8,187 bases of DNA from CAYGJN01 sp964350135 (GTDB lineage: Bacteria; Bdellovibrionota; Bacteriovoracia; Bacteriovoracales; Bacteriovoracaceae), in NCBI GenBank assembly GCA_964350135.1, contig CAYGJN010000115.1, positions 1-8,187 of the forward strand. Direction: 5' to 3'. Positions 6,339 to 8,187 of the stretch are shown piece after piece. The position numbers were made by a program, and so were the translations under genes. A model generated the notes under the pieces. The model worked only from the letters and a program-made list of their open reading frames with translations. It did no database searches and was not told where the DNA came from. Within the stretch, counting starts at the first letter, position 1. Each line of letters opens with the position of its first letter.

Positions 6339-7387
6339 GAATGGTCCAAGACTTCTGTAAGATTGTTCCCATGACGATAAATACCTTTCTCACAAATAAC
6401 ACCTTTAATAAGTTCAGATGGAGTAATATCAAAGCTTGGGTTAAAGGCAGTTACTCCGTTTGGTGCAATCTGCTTATCTTGAATTTTAAGGATTTCATTT
6501 GGATCTCTAAGTTCAATTTCAATATTTGAGCCTTGATCTGTATTAAGATCAAATGAGCTTAGCGGGGCGACTACATAAAAAGGAATTTGAAAATAATTAG
6601 CAATAATAGCTAAGTTGCAAGTTCCTACTTTATTAGCGGTATCCCTATTAGCTGCAATTCTATCAGCACCAACAAATATCGCATCTACTTTTGCTCCGCC
6701 CATTAAAAGAGAAGCTGCACCCTCAACAACTATTTCGTGAGGAATGCCTTCGCATTTCAATTCATAAGATGTAAGCCTGCTACCTTGCAAATAAGGTCTT
6801 GTCTCATCGACCCAAACTTTTTCAATAAGCTGATTAGTGTGAAGATGGCTAATAACCCCAAGGGCCGTTCCTAGAGTTCCACAGGCTAAAGTACCAGTAT
6901 TACAATGAGTAAGGATTCTAAGCTTAGAAGGACCATAAATTTCAGTCAGCTCATCAAGAGCATACTTGGCCATTAAAAGGTTTTTCTCATAAGCTTCATT
7001 CATTTCATCTTGAGCAAACTTTATAATTTTTTTATAAACTTCTTTAGTACTATTTTCATCTAAAGCTTTTTGAAGAATAACTTGTACTCGCCTTACTTCA
7101 TACTCTAAATTAACTGCAGTGGGCCTGGCAGAAATAAGATAATCACAAGCTTGATTAAGATCATCTTTGCTATATTCTTGATTATTCTGTGACCACAGGG
7201 CCATTGCAAATAGTGCTGTAAATCCTATACAGGGCGCACCTCTTACAACCATATCCTTAATGCCGTTATGACAGCCTTCAAGAGAATTTATCGATTGGTA
7301 AATTTTCTTGTGGGGGAGTTGTCTTTGATCAATCAACTTAAGAGTATTGTTTTCCCAAATGATAGGCAGGACTTGTTTTGCGCTCAT
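6335..7387 (-). CDS. mtnA: S-methyl-5-thioribose-1-phosphate isomerase
   Basis: A full-length 350-residue member of the MtnA/eIF2B-like family. MtnA converts 5-methylthioribose 1-phosphate to 5-methylthioribulose 1-phosphate in the methionine salvage pathway, in the cytoplasm. Visible hallmarks: RGAPCIG (49-55), a THCNTGTLA segment with the catalytic cysteine at 162, DETRPYLQGSRLT (194-206), GADR with the catalytic aspartate at 242, the NKVGT loop (252-256), and FNPSFDITP (315-323) near the C-terminus. One oddity is ANRDTANK (246-253), where the family usually has ANGD. The ATG overlaps the upstream AsmA-like stop as ATGA, and AAAAGG (minus strand, plus positions 7397-7402) lies 9 bases before it. 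The downstream overlap with the phosphatase is also 4 bases. No other methionine-salvage gene is in view, so whether the pathway is complete is unknown. Related isomerases with other sugar substrates exist, but the motifs favour MtnA. Confidence 0.93.
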   Translation of the reverse strand: MSAKQVLPIIWENNTLKLIDQRQLPHKKIYQSINSLEGCHNGIKDMVVRGAPCIGFTALFAMALWSQNNQEYSKDDLNQACDYLISARPTAVNLEYEVRRVQVILQKALDENSTKEVYKKIIKFAQDEMNEAYEKNLLMAKYALDELTEIYGPSKLRILTHCNTGTLACGTLGTALGVISHLHTNQLIEKVWVDETRPYLQGSRLTSYELKCEGIPHEIVVEGAASLLMGGAKVDAIFVGADRIAANRDTANKVGTCNLAIIANYFQIPFYVVAPLSSFDLNTDQGSNIEIELRDPNEILKIQDKQIAPNGVTAFNPSFDITPSELIKGVICEKGIYRHGNNLTEVLDHS

Positions 7388-8187
7388 TGAAAAAGACCTT
7401 TTAGAAGATTGCCACCTTTTCCCTTTAGGTATTTATCAATTGCTTTTTGTCCCTCTTTTTTAAGAGCTTTTTTACCTTGCTCTTTAATTGCAGATTTAGC
7501 TAATTTTTTAATTGTGTAACCATAATCAGGTTTAAGCGCAAACCCAGGACCTTCTAGTTTGGCAAATAAAGTATCGGTTCCAACATTCTTTTTCATTTGT
7601 GTAGAAAGAGACCCACTTTGTGCCTGAACACTCATGATAACTTGGCCATTTTTTTTAAGATCTTCTGGAAACAAGTTTCCTTCTCCTTTAATATCAACAC
7701 TATTTCGTATCCCTAAAAAACGAAAATTCTTTAACTTATAATGGTCATTAGAAAAATTAGCATTAAGATCCAAAGTCTTGAATTTATCATCTACTTTAAT
7801 ATCTTTTTTGCTAACTGCTTTAGAAAGCATTGGAATATTAGAGACAAAACCTTCTAGAAACTCACTAATGCTAATACCCTTAAGCTCACCATTTCTAACT
7901 TTTGAATTAAGCTCAATAGCATATATCGATTTTCCTGGATTCTTGGTTATAGTTCCCGAACTATCAATATTTGCAATTCCACTTGTGCCCTCTATTAAAT
8001 CAGGAAGAGCAAAGTTAAATGAGTTTAGATTAAGATCCTTTATATTAATACTGTACTTGGTTTCAAGAGAATCATTTGAAAGTCTTGCAATAAAACTTCC
8101 ATTGGAGGAACTCTTATCAAGCCAAAACTTTAAATTCTTGCTAGCAATTCTATTATTCTTGCTCACAATATTTGCACTTGCTTTAAG
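7384..8187 (-). CDS. AsmA-like protein, C-terminal part (5' end outside window)
   Basis: The reverse frame stays open to the right edge, giving 267 residues with no stop. The GTG at 8166 is an internal valine (LKASANIV precedes it), so the real start lies beyond the window. The visible part is beta-rich, with repeated alternating strands of the AsmA/TamB-like type: short lipid-binding beta-groove elements such as GEGNLFPEDLKKNGQVIMSV. It ends in the typical AsmA tail: a basic amphipathic stretch with ALKKEGQKAIDKYL, then a Gly-rich KGKGGNLLKGLF end. AsmA-family proteins are anchored in the inner membrane and span the periplasm, moving phospholipid to the outer membrane. The N-terminal membrane helix expected of the family is not in view. 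It overlaps mtnA by ATGA. Family assignment rests on the strand pattern and tail; which AsmA subgroup it belongs to is open. Confidence 0.75.
   Translation of the reverse strand, partial: LKASANIVSKNNRIASKNLKFWLDKSSSNGSFIARLSNDSLETKYSINIKDLNLNSFNFALPDLIEGTSGIANIDSSGTITKNPGKSIYAIELNSKVRNGELKGISISEFLEGFVSNIPMLSKAVSKKDIKVDDKFKTLDLNANFSNDHYKLKNFRFLGIRNSVDIKGEGNLFPEDLKKNGQVIMSVQAQSGSLSTQMKKNVGTDTLFAKLEGPGFALKPDYGYTIKKLAKSAIKEQGKKALKKEGQKAIDKYLKGKGGNLLKGLFQ

Noticed and set aside
7384..8166. A complete 260-residue gene starting at the GTG at 8166
   Set aside because: The frame is open to the edge with sensible residues upstream and no ribosome-binding site. The product looks like the tail of an AsmA-family protein, so the gene is truncated by the window.

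Overview
The window is AT-rich, densely packed bacterial DNA. It holds nine protein genes, two of them cut by the window edges, and no RNA genes, insertion sequences, CRISPR arrays or long repeats. The style suggests a low-GC member of the Bdellovibrionota, such as a Halobacteriovorax/Bacteriovorax relative: lysine- and glutamate-rich proteins, an AsmA-like protein, a stand-alone FliG-like domain, and several lineage-restricted envelope proteins. That placement is inference from gene style, not from a marker gene. No stretch longer than 156 bases lacks a gene.

Layout. Left edge (1-1163): a divergent pair, a membrane-anchored HEAT-repeat protein (minus, cut by the edge) and a four-helix inner-membrane protein (plus). 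Then a 600-residue exported, coiled-coil, cysteine-containing protein (1270-3072, plus) meets tail-to-tail, 9 bases apart, a 446-residue single-pass membrane protein (3082-4422, minus) with helix-turn-helix-like segments on its predicted cytoplasmic side. A 156-base divergent intergenic region separates that gene from a two-gene plus-strand operon (4579-5441): a 139-residue all-coiled-coil protein, then a 141-residue protein that reads as a free-standing FliG C-terminal-type domain. This operon abuts, with no gap, a minus-strand operon entering from the right edge: AsmA-like protein (cut), mtnA, and a Ppx/GppA phosphatase. Its members overlap by ATGA junctions.

How the genes may work together. 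The minus-strand operon is a tightly coupled unit of housekeeping-type genes: outer-membrane/lipid-trafficking AsmA-like protein, 5-methylthioribose-1-phosphate isomerase, exopolyphosphatase/pppGpp phosphatase. The most interesting part is the centre: a FliG-C-like protein that, by my alignment from memory, has lost most of the charged torque residues. It is co-transcribed with a coiled-coil partner and diverges from a membrane-tethered putative DNA-binding protein. This could be a non-flagellar or accessory motor-switch-like module, but its function cannot be settled from sequence alone.
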